Below are positions 26,172-36,637 of a stretch of 64,000 bases of DNA, piece after piece. The DNA is from Bacteroides sp. (lineage in GTDB: Bacteria > Bacteroidota > Bacteroidia > Bacteroidales > Bacteroidaceae). The stretch lies in contig JAJQFD010000017.1 of assembly GCA_021201335.1 (NCBI GenBank), positions 1 through 64,000 on the forward strand, read 5' to 3'. A model generated the notes under the pieces. That model worked only from the letters and a program-made list of their open reading frames with translations. It searched no databases and was not told the origin of the DNA. The translations under genes and the position numbers were made by a program. The number at the start of each line of letters is the position of its first letter. Positions within the stretch are counted from its first letter, which is position 1.

Positions 26172-27069
26172 ATGAAAAAAATAACTTCCTTCTTTTTTTT
26201 AGGGATTGTTTTTCTAAGCATTTCTTGCAGTTCAAGCAAAAAAAAGAATCCTCTCATTTATCTGATGGAGAACGCTATAAAATAGCAGTTTGCGACTGGA
26301 TGATCCTGAAGCGCCAAAAAATCGGAGCTTTCGAATTAGCCCGGGAGATTGGTGCAGATGGGTTGGAGCTGGATATGGGAAGTTTAGGTCAGCGTGATAC
26401 ATTTGATAATAAACTTCGGCATCCTCATTTCCAGGAATTATTTAAGAAAAAAGCCACCGAGTTTAACATTCAAATATCCTCTATAGCTATGTCTGGTTTT
26501 TTGGACAATCTTTTGTTGGAAGGGAAAATTACATGGAGTTGGTTCAGGATTGTTTAAATACCATGAAAGTAATGGGAGTAAAAGTTGCTTTTTTACCGAT
26601 GGGAACAGGTAGTGATTTGAGTAAGTATCCGGAAATTCGTCCGGAGCTGGTTCGTCGTTTAAAAATAGTGGGAGAGATGGCTGCAGCGGAAGGTTTAACT
26701 ATTGGAATTGAAACTTCTCTGAATGCTAAAGGAGAGGTTGCTTTATTAGACGAAATAGATTCTTCGGGTATTAAAATCTACTTTAAATTTCAAAACGCTT
26801 TGGAGGCCGGAAGAAATCTTTATGAAGAATTAAAAACTTTAGGAAAAGAACGAATTTGCCAGATTCATTGTACCGACACAGATGGAGTAACGCTACCAGA
26901 TAATAAACGAATTGATATGCCTAAAGTTAAAAAAGTATTAGATGAAATGGGTTGGAAAGGGTGGTTAGTTGTTGAACGTTCACGGGATGTGAATGATGTG
27001 CGGAACGTGAAGAAGAATTTTAGTACAAATGTGCGTTTCTTGAAAGAGGTATTTCAGGGGATAAAATAA
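26172..27069 (+). pseudogene. Sugar-phosphate isomerase/epimerase-like lipoprotein, two frameshifts
   Basis: Three frames join into one protein. ATG at 26172 gives a lipoprotein signal (FLGIVFLSISCSSSKKK). Loss of one A in the A8 run at 26238-26245 shifts to the frame with YKIAVCDWMILKRQ. Loss of one T in the T6 run at 26497-26502 shifts to the last frame (MELVQDCLNTMKVMGVKVAFLP to the stop at 27069). Restored, it has 299 residues and fits xylose-isomerase-like TIM-barrel proteins: IGADGLELDMG, GLTIGIETSLNAKGE and ICQIHCTDTDG carry the usual metal-ligand Glu/His positions. Members in Bacteroidales act on sugars or hydroxypyruvate. Both breaks lie in homopolymers, so sequencing error is possible. 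Confidence 0.8.
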
Positions 27070-27878
27070 TTTCCTTTCTGAAAAATTTCCAATAGGTTTT
27101 CCATCTTCAGAAAAAAGGAGAAACAGACAATTTTACAATTTGTCAATAGATAGCAATTTGTTAATTGAAGTTTGATTTCCTGCCTTTATTTCTTTGCAAA
27201 CAGATTTCAGATTTCAAAAACGCGAGAAAATCGAATTTCTATAATTCACAATAATTCAATTTTGGGTTATATTATGTGATTTAGCTGATATTTTTTTGTT
27301 TTAACTGTCAAAAAGATTTGATACACTATTAAAATTTGATTTTATGATTATTTTATTCAGGATGAATTTATAGGTGAATTAGCTCTAAAGAACAGCTAAA
27401 TCTTCTCTTTCACATCGAATTTCCGAGTCTACTTAATAAAGCTTACCTTTTTCCCAAAGAGAATCTATAAGTCTTCCAAAGAGAATCTATAGATTCTCCA
27501 AAGAGAAAAAGGAACTTTTGTTTAGAGAATCTATAAGTTCTCTTTAGCAAAATATTCCATTTTCGGGCAAATCTCTGCTTTTTTAGTTAAAACTCATTTA
27601 ATTATGTTCCTTGCATTAACAATCTAAGGCTAAAATATACTTTTTGTTTCTTAGTTGAGTTAGGGAAATGTTTTATTTTTAATCAAAAAGAAACTAAACG
27701 TTGGTTTTTTGCAGAAATTGTCTATTAAATGAGCCGGATAATTTTTGTTTTTAAGTAGTGGAGACAGGACCAACCTTTATGTGATTTCAGACATCTTCCA
27801 TACGAATAATTTATATTTATTTTGGATAATAAACGAATAAACTTAACTTGCCGTTCCAAACACCCTATAAATTATACT
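27070..27878. other. Long intergenic region with a repeat block
   Basis: About 800 A+T-rich bases before the membrane lipase-like gene. Its only clear structure is the AGAGAATCTATA repeat block at 27454-27557. The sequence just before 27879 (ATTTATTTTGG) may hold a weak -7 box. Confidence 0.4.
27454..27557. repeat. Tandem 22-base repeats with a perfect palindrome
   Basis: CCAAAGAGAATCTATA begins units at 27454 and 27476 (22-base period) and CCAAAGAGA a partial unit at 27498. AGAGAATCTATAAG returns once more at about 27533. GAGAATCTATAGATTCTC at 27481-27498 is an 18-base perfect palindrome. Confidence 0.65.
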
Positions 27879-29312
27879 ATGAATATTCTTTTTTCAGTTT
27901 TATATACTCTGTTCGTATTGATTTTTATTATGGCAGATATAAAAAAGAAGATATTAAATTACTGCATTATATCCATATTACTACTTTTTATTGTCAACAA
28001 TGCTTTCCTGTATTTTTCTGTTACTAGTACCCTCCTGTTAAGTAATGATCTTCCTTTTGGGGTAGTAGGTTATACAACTTTTATTATTGTGTTCTTATAT
28101 ACTTGGTGTCGTATGCAATTGTATCCATGTAAAATAGATCCCGATGTTTCCCGAACAGTCGGAATAATTTATGGAGGTCGGCAACTTTTAATTTTATTTT
28201 TATGGCTTATCGTTATTCAACTTTTCATTAGCCTTAATTATAATTTCATAAATCGTATTTTTCAACTGGAAAGAGATATTTTCCTATATAATAATATTAT
28301 CGCTTTTGTATCAATTATTCTCACTTTCTTAAATGGGTGGTTTAGAATCTTTATATTCTCAACCCGTCTTTGGATTGTTCGCCGTATCCTCGTTTCTACT
28401 CTCATCTGGATTCCTGTTATAAATATCTTCATCATTCTTTATATGTGTAAGATTGCATCTATCGAATACGATCATGCATGCAATAAAGCCTATAAGGTAA
28501 AGTGCATAGATTCTCGGGTATGTGAAACTAAGTACCCGTTATTATTACTGCACGGGGTGGGTTTTCGGGATTTCAAATATCTCAACTACTGGGGACGTAT
28601 ACCCAAATATCTGATAAAAAACGGAGCAACGGTTTACTATGGCCACCAGGAAGCATTTGGTACAATTAAGGATAATGCTCAAATGATTAAAGATAAAATA
28701 GGGGAGATTATAACAGAAATCGGTTGCGAAAAAGTAAATATAATAGCCCATTCAAAAGGAGGTCTGGATGCCAGATATACCATCACAACACTGGGAATGG
28801 GCGAATACGTTGCTTCGCTGACAACAATCTCTACTCCGCACAGAGGGAGTGCTTTAGCTGAGTTTTTTAATAAACATATACCTGATAAACATTACCACTC
28901 TATAGCCAGGTTTTTTGATAAGCGATTTTTGAAAATAGGAGATAAGAATCCGGATTTTTATACAGCGATGCATCAGTTTACAAAGGAATATGTTGAGCAG
29001 TTTAATAAAGAAAATCCCAATGTGGAAGGTGTTTATTATCAAAGCTACATGTCTTTGATGAAAAATTGCTTTAGCCACAGTTTGCTGGCGATTCCTTATT
29101 TAATTATGTGCTTATCTGATAAGAAAAACGATGGGTTGGTTACTTTAGAATCTTCCCAATGGGGAGAGTTTAGGGGAGTGTACACCAATAAAAAATTTCG
29201 GGGGATTTCACATGGTGATATGATTGATATTACGCGAGGCGATTATCGTAATTTTGATGTGATTGAAACATATATAAATATTGTTTCCGATCTAAAAAAT
29301 AAAGGGTTTTGA
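27879..29312 (+). CDS. Membrane-anchored alpha/beta hydrolase (lipase/esterase-like)
   Basis: 477 residues from the ATG at 27879; a further-upstream TTG start is possible but adds a polar stretch unlike a leader. The N-terminal 200 residues hold about six hydrophobic helices. The rest is a lipase-type alpha/beta hydrolase: LLLLHGVGFRDF (oxyanion region), then NIIAHSKGGLDARY with nucleophile Ser292, and TISTPHRGSALAEFF. The Ala-His-Ser-Lys-Gly-Gly elbow and the TPHRGS motif are typical of triacylglycerol lipases and acyltransferase-like esterases. A fused multi-helix membrane domain is unusual for these. Substrate unknown, perhaps a membrane lipid. Confidence 0.78.
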   Translation: MNILFSVLYTLFVLIFIMADIKKKILNYCIISILLLFIVNNAFLYFSVTSTLLLSNDLPFGVVGYTTFIIVFLYTWCRMQLYPCKIDPDVSRTVGIIYGGRQLLILFLWLIVIQLFISLNYNFINRIFQLERDIFLYNNIIAFVSIILTFLNGWFRIFIFSTRLWIVRRILVSTLIWIPVINIFIILYMCKIASIEYDHACNKAYKVKCIDSRVCETKYPLLLLHGVGFRDFKYLNYWGRIPKYLIKNGATVYYGHQEAFGTIKDNAQMIKDKIGEIITEIGCEKVNIIAHSKGGLDARYTITTLGMGEYVASLTTISTPHRGSALAEFFNKHIPDKHYHSIARFFDKRFLKIGDKNPDFYTAMHQFTKEYVEQFNKENPNVEGVYYQSYMSLMKNCFSHSLLAIPYLIMCLSDKKNDGLVTLESSQWGEFRGVYTNKKFRGISHGDMIDITRGDYRNFDVIETYINIVSDLKNKGF

Positions 29313-29385
29313 GAGATATCCTTGCCACGCAAATTATGGATTAGATGCAAAGGGAACTAAACAGATCAATTTATCAAAAGGTAGC

Positions 29386-29424
29386 AAAAAAGAGCTGTGA
29401 CAAAAGTTCCTTTTATCACAGCTC
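29386..29424 (-). terminator. Terminator of the minus-strand susCD operon
   Basis: GAGCTGTGA / TCACAGCTC inverted repeat, followed on the minus strand by six T, 35 bases after the susD stop. Confidence 0.75.
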
Positions 29425-29458
29425 CAATTCTCAGAAGTATTCCTGAGTGATATATTAA

Positions 29459-31603
29459 TTATTCGGCCAATGGATCGAAAGTTCCAGGAGTACTTCCACT
29501 TCTAACATCCATCCACCCAATCGTTTGTAGCAAGGTAAGGTTGTTTTTCTGAGCACCTTCAGTCAGCCCAATAAAGTAATATTCCGGCTTGAAATTTACA
29601 TATTTATTTTCCAGATCTCCTCTGCGGGTTTTCCGTGTCAGATAAGTGTCATAAAAACTTGCCAGATCATTCATCTGAGTACTCAGGTCAAGTTTTAAAT
29701 CCAAAGCTGCGGGGCGGTTATCTTTTATGGGGTCTCTTCCCTGACCTTCGGTTGCATTTGTTTTTGCAGTAACCTCAAAGTTATCGCGACGTTTGCCGTT
29801 GAATGGCTCTACTCCCAGATATGCGCAAGTATTTCCACCAAATCCGGATAGTGTCCATGAGCTTGGTGCTCCGTTTATCTGGCTCATATTTACGCCACCA
29901 TCCCAAAGCAACCAACGACGCATGTCATCGAAACGTTTCCCTTCGTAAGCCAGCTCAATCTGACGCTCGTAAAGAATAGCTGCGAATAATTTTGCCTGAT
30001 CCCCTGCCAATGAAGCATCCAGTCCACAGTCGCCTTCATAACCTACACGTTTACGGATCCGGCGTAATATTTCCAGGGCTTCACCACCTTCATTTATCCC
30101 ACAAGCAGCTTCTGCTAAATTAAGCAATACTTCGGCATATCGAATTTCCGTATAAGGCATCGCTCCTTCGCCAAATGCTCCCTGACGGTTTCCTGTTAAG
30201 TCCCATCTGTATAAACAAACCGGCGTGGGTGTATCCATATCAAAATCGTTTGTACGCTTCCGTATATACATACTTTTATAGTTAAGGCCCAATCCGTCGG
30301 CTCCATAACCACTCTGTGTTATGTCATTTTTCTTTTCATCATTGGCGTACCAGGAATAGTTCCATAGTTGATAATTTGTCCCTGTATAGGGGAAGTCAAC
30401 ACCCAACGAAGTAGGGTCTCCCTCAAATCGCCAGTACATGCCAGGAAACGCAAAAGTACGATAAAAACGTGGATCACGGTTCACAAAGAACTTTAAGGGA
30501 TCATAAGCTAGGGGTGACTCACCCGGCTTTTTACCGTCGGACATCGGGAATAAATCTATCATCATGGCTGTTGGCGTCATTCCACCTCCACTGCCCCCTC
30601 CATTTGTGTTGTAAGGGCGTATACTCTGTTCCCTGCGGTTATTTCTGTAAATTTCATGGGCAGCATTGTCGTCGTGCACTTTATTGTACAGAGTAACAAA
30701 TACAGCTTCGTCACTATTGTATTCATAAAGCATTTTAGCCCATCCGGAAGCATTAATTCCTGGTGCATTTTCATAAGCCAGACCAAAATTTCCTTCGCCC
30801 AATGCTGTAATAGCTGCTTTGTTAGCATCATAAGCTTCTCTCCAACGGGTAACATCATTCGCCCGGTTAAACAACGGACTGGCATATAGCAAACGTGCGC
30901 GTCCGGCCAATGCTAAGGCAGCACCTTTGGTAATACGACCAAAATCATCACCACCCCAACGTGCCGGCAGCATACCGGCAGCTGTTTCAAGATCTTCACA
31001 GATAAAATCGATACACTCTCTTGTAGTTGAACGAGGAACTATTAATCCTTGTGCTTCGCTTACGTCGGCAGCTTGTACGGTTTTCACGATAGGTACTCCG
31101 CCATAGGTTTTAACTAACAGGTAATACTGCCATGCGCGGAAGAAATAAAGTTGTCCCAGAAGTTCTTCTTTTTCCACGTCGCTCAATGTACTGGCTGAAA
31201 TACCTTCAATAGCATCATTACAGTTACGAATTTCACCCCATGGACCTGCATTGGTTGCTTTATTTACATGGAACCAGTCGTTCAGGTTACTCGACACTGT
31301 TATCACGACATCAGGGTTTACATAGTTGGAAAGGCCACTGAATTCTTCAGTCGATTGCGAGTTTATATCCGACTTTCCAGAGCTCGGACTTCTGTATGAT
31401 AAACCATCGTTGACATTTGGCAACAGCCTAAGGTATACATCATCTACCCTCAATTTTGCACCCGTATAATCGTTATAGATATCGGGAGAGTGGTGACCGT
31501 AATCTTTCTTTTCTTTCAGGAAATCGTCGCTGCATCCTGTGCACAGGAAAAGAAGCGATAAACAAACGATACTGAAAATTGTTTTATGAATGTTTCTCAT
31601 CAT
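29459..31603 (-). CDS. SusD/RagB-family surface glycan-binding lipoprotein (minus arm)
   Basis: 714 residues with lipobox LLFLCTGC and then SDDFLKEKKDYGHHSPDIYND, a usual SusD start. Later motifs include EEKEELLGQLYFFRAWQYYLLVKTYGGVPIV and YERQIELAYEGKRFDDMRRW, both characteristic of SusD/RagB TPR-like folds. It caps the partner SusC and binds the incoming glycan at the cell surface. It ends the minus arm of a mirrored pair; the plus-arm SusD (42243-44429) shares much of its sequence (EKKNYDNVNEGIYDYYSGANARV, GAPSSWTLSGWGGNTC), so the two are paralogues. The ten-base gap to susC shows co-transcription. Confidence 0.93.
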   Translation of the reverse strand: MMRNIHKTIFSIVCLSLLFLCTGCSDDFLKEKKDYGHHSPDIYNDYTGAKLRVDDVYLRLLPNVNDGLSYRSPSSGKSDINSQSTEEFSGLSNYVNPDVVITVSSNLNDWFHVNKATNAGPWGEIRNCNDAIEGISASTLSDVEKEELLGQLYFFRAWQYYLLVKTYGGVPIVKTVQAADVSEAQGLIVPRSTTRECIDFICEDLETAAGMLPARWGGDDFGRITKGAALALAGRARLLYASPLFNRANDVTRWREAYDANKAAITALGEGNFGLAYENAPGINASGWAKMLYEYNSDEAVFVTLYNKVHDDNAAHEIYRNNRREQSIRPYNTNGGGSGGGMTPTAMMIDLFPMSDGKKPGESPLAYDPLKFFVNRDPRFYRTFAFPGMYWRFEGDPTSLGVDFPYTGTNYQLWNYSWYANDEKKNDITQSGYGADGLGLNYKSMYIRKRTNDFDMDTPTPVCLYRWDLTGNRQGAFGEGAMPYTEIRYAEVLLNLAEAACGINEGGEALEILRRIRKRVGYEGDCGLDASLAGDQAKLFAAILYERQIELAYEGKRFDDMRRWLLWDGGVNMSQINGAPSSWTLSGFGGNTCAYLGVEPFNGKRRDNFEVTAKTNATEGQGRDPIKDNRPAALDLKLDLSTQMNDLASFYDTYLTRKTRRGDLENKYVNFKPEYYFIGLTEGAQKNNLTLLQTIGWMDVRSGSTPGTFDPLAE

Positions 31604-31612
31604 TGTTTCTTT

Positions 31613-34600
31613 TTAGAATGTAACATTTATACCCATAGTAATTTTACGCAGAGTCGGATATTTGCTATAGCTTGACATCGGACTCATGAAGCTGTCGGGA
31701 TATGGATTATAGAAGCTCAGCAGATTCTGACCGGTAACGTTAATACGGCAATTTTCCACTCCTACCTTATTTACCCATTCTTTCGGCAAAGCATATGCTA
31801 TTGTAAAGTTTCGTAAAGCGATATTAGTATTGCTTACTTTCCAAAAAGTTGATGCTACTGAATTTACACCCGAAAAACGGAGACTAGGATATTTGGCCTG
31901 TAGATTTTGTTCTGCTACTACATTACCCGCATTATCAAGGACATCCTGGTAGACAAACATATTTCCTGACCAGAAAGAAGGTAAATTGGTATATTGCATC
32001 ACGTCATATCCTGAAGATGTAGAAATGATACTCTTATTACTGATAGCTTCGGTAGGCATCATTGTATAGCTACCCCAACTTGCGCCGATCTGAGCACTGA
32101 ACGAAAGACCTTTCCAATTGCCACCCATATTGATCGTAAATCCATACGGATTGCTTTTGCGTTTGGATATCTGCACGCGGTCGTTTTTATCAATTACATT
32201 TGGTGCTGGGTCATTCGGGTCGCCTGGCGCATAATATGTACCGTCTGATTTCTGTGAACCGCGAACATTCCGGTAAATCAACATACCAGGGTGTACATCA
32301 GCCTGAGTTAGGTCCATATAGGTTGATAAATTATTTTGCGCAAAGTATTCTGCAATTTCCTGATAGCTGCGGAACATTCCTATACATGAGTAACCCCACA
32401 AGCCACGATCCGCACGTTGGTCTGGAACGATAGCGTCCAATTCACGGGTAGCCACATCCGTCCAGGGAGCTTTCAAAATCTTGTTGTCTGAGAGTCCGGT
32501 ATTCAGTTTTACGTAATATTTGAAATCTTTTCCAATCTTGTCTCGCCAGCCTAACGAAAGTTCCACTCCATAACTGTCAATCGAGCCAAAATTGGATGCA
32601 GATGCTGTAGCTCCTACCGTACTTGGATAATCCGGAGCATTGGTTACTGTCATAAATACTTCCCGATCTCTGTTATAATAAGCATCCAGGTTAACTGAAA
32701 GACGACTATTTAGGAAATTCATATCTAATCCGAAGTTTGCTTTATAACTTTTATCCCAATGTGAATTACGGTTGGGCACGGCAGAAGGTACCTGAAAGTG
32801 GGGACCTGCATTTAGATCAGGGTTAGAACCGAAGATCGGCCCTTTAATAACTTCGGAACTATAATATTGCATCCAAGCCCAAGAAGTAATGTTGTCACGT
32901 CCTAATAAACCATAAGAACCACGGATCTTTAGGAAATCAATAAACTTCACATTGTCTTTGAACCAAGTTTCTTCGGAAATAATCCAACCCAAAGAAAGCG
33001 ATGGAAATACACCCCAATAGTTTTCGGGAGCAAACTTGGTAGAAGCATCCGAACGAATCAGGAATTCAGCAAGATAGCGGTCAGCATAAGCATAGTTTAA
33101 ACGACCTACATACGATAAAGTTCCGGCTTCTGAGCGGTTAAACTCTGTAGTTTGGTCACCACCTGCACCGTTAGATTGATGATTGGTAAATGAATAAGGT
33201 TCTGTTACCTGGCCCCACACATACTCCCTTTCACTTTCAGCTTTTTCAATAGTAAACAACCCGCTCACATCGTGATCGCCAAAGGTTCGTGCATAGCTGG
33301 CAATAAAATTCATCTGGTAACTATCACTCCGACTCATGGTTCGGCGAATACGATTACCATTGGATACGGGAACAGTTGTCATGCCTTCAAAATTCATCGG
33401 GTATCCATCGGTGTCAACATATAGGTGACTACCACTACCTCCACGTCCCCCGTCGGCAAACTTATAAAGTGTATAATCCGAACCAAACTGATTATCTTTT
33501 GCCGTACTTACACTTTTAGAGTAGGTGAACTTCAATTTTAAACCTTTCAAAATTTTATTCCATCCGAAATCATATTCCAAAGATGTATTTATCGACATAT
33601 TTTGTGGTTTATTCTCTGTGTAGTTACCTATATGATTTTCAACCATATCATAATGGTAACTCTGTGTTTGCTCTATCTGTCCGTTTGTAATACCATAAGC
33701 TGCGATAGGTAAACCATTCACATATTCAGGAATATGACGTGGGCGAGTCAACAAAGAAGCATAGTCTTTATCATCATTGGTTCCGCCAACGGTGGCAAAA
33801 GACTTTTTCTGATTTGAATAATCACCGGAAACTTGCAAAGATGCTTTAACCCACTTACTAATATTAACATTCATACCAGCCTGATAATTCCAACGATCGT
33901 AGTCGATGCGTCCCAAATTACCGTCTTGCGTAACGTAAGATATACCTCCAAAGTATGTTGCATTTTCACTACCTCCGCTTATGGTTACACTATGTTTTTG
34001 TGTCAGACCTGAACTCCAGTATTTGTCCAGAAAACCATAGTTGAGGTTTCTCATGGCTGCCAATTCATCAGCCTGATATAAATCATTTTTCTTATCGTAT
34101 GTACTATTTGGATCAGCTACACGTATAGCATTCCATGTCTTACCATAATTATAGGAATCCATCATTTTAGAACGATAAAACTCGTCGGTATAACCGAATT
34201 GTCCATTATAGGAAATCTTCGGTTTACCTGCTTGTCCGCGTTTGGTGGTCACAAGAACAACACCCTGAGCTGAACGGGAACCATAAACAGCTGCGGCTGC
34301 ATCTTTTAATACTGAAATACTTTCAACCATACTGGCGTCGAGGTTATTAAAAGATTCCGCAGTAGGGTTACCGTCTCCGTCCACTTGTACAATACCATCA
34401 ATTACATATAATGGAACCAATAATGCGGCACTGCCTGAAGGAGCATTTACTGCCAGGTCACTATTACGAATAACGATTTTTGCTGGTTCGCCCGGACGAT
34501 TGCTACTTTCACTTACAGATACACCGTTGATCATACCATCCAATGCCGAAGCCAGATTAGTAACAGAAAGGTCGCTGATTTCATTTGGAGCCACCGTAGC

Positions 34601-34960
34601 AATAGAACCGGTCAGATGTGCCTTTTTCTGGGCACCATAACCCACAACCACGACTTCATCCAATTGCATGAAATCTTCTTTCAACACAATACGCATGTTA
34701 GTAAAATTTGAAATCGTTTGACTGATATATCCTATAAACGAAATTGTCAACTTTCCGTTAGCGGGAACCTGAATGGAGAAATGTCCGTCGAGATCCGTAA
34801 TGGTACCTGTACTTGTTCCTTCCACTTTCACAGAAGCACCGATAATTGGTTCACCTATTTCATCCACAACGGTACCCTTGATTATTTGCTGTGCGTGCAC
34901 GGGTATCGCAAATGCCAGTAATATGCCCAAACATACACTGAGTATCAGATATCTTTTCAT
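31613..34960 (-). CDS. SusC/RagA-family TonB-linked outer-membrane transporter (minus arm)
   Basis: 1115 residues: signal peptide, a carboxypeptidase-regulatory-like domain (IKGTVVDEIGEPIIGASVKVEGT, residues about 27-100), a TonB-box region (MQLDEVVVVGYGAQKKAHLTG), the plug with SVLKDAAAAVYGSRSAQGVVLVTTKRG, and a long barrel ending in ITMGINVTF. There is no N-terminal STN domain, so signalling to an anti-sigma factor is unlikely. It imports oligosaccharides with its SusD partner. Its paralogue on the plus arm is at 38870-42230. Confidence 0.93.
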   Translation of the reverse strand: MKRYLILSVCLGILLAFAIPVHAQQIIKGTVVDEIGEPIIGASVKVEGTSTGTITDLDGHFSIQVPANGKLTISFIGYISQTISNFTNMRIVLKEDFMQLDEVVVVGYGAQKKAHLTGSIATVAPNEISDLSVTNLASALDGMINGVSVSESSNRPGEPAKIVIRNSDLAVNAPSGSAALLVPLYVIDGIVQVDGDGNPTAESFNNLDASMVESISVLKDAAAAVYGSRSAQGVVLVTTKRGQAGKPKISYNGQFGYTDEFYRSKMMDSYNYGKTWNAIRVADPNSTYDKKNDLYQADELAAMRNLNYGFLDKYWSSGLTQKHSVTISGGSENATYFGGISYVTQDGNLGRIDYDRWNYQAGMNVNISKWVKASLQVSGDYSNQKKSFATVGGTNDDKDYASLLTRPRHIPEYVNGLPIAAYGITNGQIEQTQSYHYDMVENHIGNYTENKPQNMSINTSLEYDFGWNKILKGLKLKFTYSKSVSTAKDNQFGSDYTLYKFADGGRGGSGSHLYVDTDGYPMNFEGMTTVPVSNGNRIRRTMSRSDSYQMNFIASYARTFGDHDVSGLFTIEKAESEREYVWGQVTEPYSFTNHQSNGAGGDQTTEFNRSEAGTLSYVGRLNYAYADRYLAEFLIRSDASTKFAPENYWGVFPSLSLGWIISEETWFKDNVKFIDFLKIRGSYGLLGRDNITSWAWMQYYSSEVIKGPIFGSNPDLNAGPHFQVPSAVPNRNSHWDKSYKANFGLDMNFLNSRLSVNLDAYYNRDREVFMTVTNAPDYPSTVGATASASNFGSIDSYGVELSLGWRDKIGKDFKYYVKLNTGLSDNKILKAPWTDVATRELDAIVPDQRADRGLWGYSCIGMFRSYQEIAEYFAQNNLSTYMDLTQADVHPGMLIYRNVRGSQKSDGTYYAPGDPNDPAPNVIDKNDRVQISKRKSNPYGFTINMGGNWKGLSFSAQIGASWGSYTMMPTEAISNKSIISTSSGYDVMQYTNLPSFWSGNMFVYQDVLDNAGNVVAEQNLQAKYPSLRFSGVNSVASTFWKVSNTNIALRNFTIAYALPKEWVNKVGVENCRINVTGQNLLSFYNPYPDSFMSPMSSYSKYPTLRKITMGINVTF

Positions 34961-34989
34961 ATTTCTTGTTTTTATATTTTATATTTAAT

Positions 34990-36465
34990 TTATTCAGCCG
35001 GTAACCAACGTGGATCACCAATGCGTCGGGCTATCTGTGTTGATCCGCCCATTCTAAATGCACCATTGCCTAAATATGTCAACTGAGGATCTGATTCAAT
35101 ATGCGTACCGCTCTCATCCCTACCGCTGCTAATCTCATCCGAAGGAAATTCACCATCATACCAATAGGAATTGTTACCACCTGCAAATATGGCACTGGTA
35201 TTTCCTCTGCGAAGACGTCTGACAAAACCACCTTTTTCTCCGGAGTCTACCACAACACAATTTTGAAGAGTTACTCTATCCGTACTTTGTCCCATCGCAC
35301 CATTGGAATTGAATGATTGAGCACCTTTGGGGAACTGATAGAAGGTACAGTAAGTCATAGACATACTTCCGTTTGCCCATGTTTCCATCGTAGGTTTAAC
35401 ACTACTAACATTACCGGATGATATCTGACAAATACGATTACTGCTATGGCCAACCACTTCATTGTAGAATGTACTAGTATTAAAGGTCATATCTTTTACC
35501 ATTCCTCTTTGGAAACGTATGGTCGCTTGATTAAAAGAACTGGTGTTTTGACCAATGATACAATCCTTGAAAAGGAGAGTGCCAATAGCGTATTTCTGGT
35601 TATTATCGTAAAACAGATATTGTTTTAGCCCCTTGATTTCACACGACTGTATCGCAACGGGAGAAGTAGTCGGTATAACTACATAGCCACCTGCTGATGA
35701 AGATGCTGCTACACCTTGATCGAAATTAGAGTCCATAAGAATAATGGCATTTCCCGTAACAAGACCGTCAAAATTGGTACAGTCAATATCGATAAATTTC
35801 AGTTTTAATCCGGCACCACTGTTTACAAAAGAACCGTTTGTAAGATTCAGTTTTGCATGATCTACTTTACTGCCGCGGAAAGTCACAGATGTCATTCCAA
35901 TAGGCACATTCCCATCCATGGTATATTCACCTCCAGCTTCCAATTCATAACATAATTCTGTTGAGCTCGATGGAATAGGATTAGTACTAAAGTACTCCGT
36001 TAAATTCGTTCCACTCGGGATAATCGCAGTGACATCCAACAGATTATTATACAATTTTTCTGTTGCCGTCTCCGCTTCCTTGTTGTTGTATTTAGGATTT
36101 CCCAGCGCTTTAACTACTACTTTATAATACGTATCCTCTAACATCTCACGCTCCGCTGTACATTTGTCTATAATTTGGTTTTCTTCACCAACAGCTACAG
36201 GATTGTCAGGATCGTCAACAATGTATAATGAGAATTGATATCCTCCCGCACCCATTACCACAGGCCATTCAATATTCAATTTTGCACCATCCGCACTGGG
36301 TACGACTGTGATGTCTTCAGCTGCAGGTGACTCTAAAGAAACATTTTCGACTCCTGCTGTCCAGGTTCCATCTTCATCATACCCATCAATACATGATATG
36401 AATAGAAACACCGCTGCCAAGCATGCCAGCATATATGTTTCTCTTCTCAAAAACGAGTTTTTCAT
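34990..36465 (-). CDS. DUF4957/DUF5123-type surface lipoprotein (minus arm)
   Basis: 491 residues with lipobox FLFISC. After it comes a fibronectin-III-like domain (GVENVSLESPAAEDITVVPSADGAKLNIEWP), then a right-handed beta-helix-like region with short repeating turns (for example VTFRGSKVDHAKLNLTNGSF and CEIKGLKQYLFYDNNQKYAIGTLLFKDCII), and DPRWLPAE at the end. Proteins with this layout occur in pectin utilisation loci next to susCD and are thought to bind glycans on the surface. It is the first gene of the minus arm and is paralogous to 37299-38840. Confidence 0.8.
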   Translation of the reverse strand: MKNSFLRRETYMLACLAAVFLFISCIDGYDEDGTWTAGVENVSLESPAAEDITVVPSADGAKLNIEWPVVMGAGGYQFSLYIVDDPDNPVAVGEENQIIDKCTAEREMLEDTYYKVVVKALGNPKYNNKEAETATEKLYNNLLDVTAIIPSGTNLTEYFSTNPIPSSSTELCYELEAGGEYTMDGNVPIGMTSVTFRGSKVDHAKLNLTNGSFVNSGAGLKLKFIDIDCTNFDGLVTGNAIILMDSNFDQGVAASSSAGGYVVIPTTSPVAIQSCEIKGLKQYLFYDNNQKYAIGTLLFKDCIIGQNTSSFNQATIRFQRGMVKDMTFNTSTFYNEVVGHSSNRICQISSGNVSSVKPTMETWANGSMSMTYCTFYQFPKGAQSFNSNGAMGQSTDRVTLQNCVVVDSGEKGGFVRRLRRGNTSAIFAGGNNSYWYDGEFPSDEISSGRDESGTHIESDPQLTYLGNGAFRMGGSTQIARRIGDPRWLPAE

Positions 36466-36473
36466 ACATTAAC

Positions 36474-36513
36474 ATTTTAAATTAAACAAAAAATATAGTT
36501 TCTCTTATTTGTT
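36474..36513 (-). repeat. 40-base leader element, minus-arm copy
   Basis: Perfect inverted copy of 37252-37291. Read toward its gene it starts AACAAATAAGAGAAACTATA and is A+T-rich throughout. It ends eight bases before the start codon, so it is probably the 5' untranslated region or its promoter. Confidence 0.85.
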
Positions 36514-36603
36514 ATTTGCTTATTGAATTTCTTTTATTGAATAATATAAATCATTTGATTATCAGAATGTTAGTTTGATATAATAATAGTTAAGCATAGT
36601 ATG

Positions 36604-36637
36604 TTTTAAACGTCCGATTAATAAAGAGGGAAAAGAG
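36604..36637. repeat. 34-base upstream element, minus-arm copy
   Basis: Perfect inverted copy of 37099-37132, with the core AAACGTCCGATTAATAAAG. It is a candidate binding site for a regulator of both arms. Confidence 0.85.
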
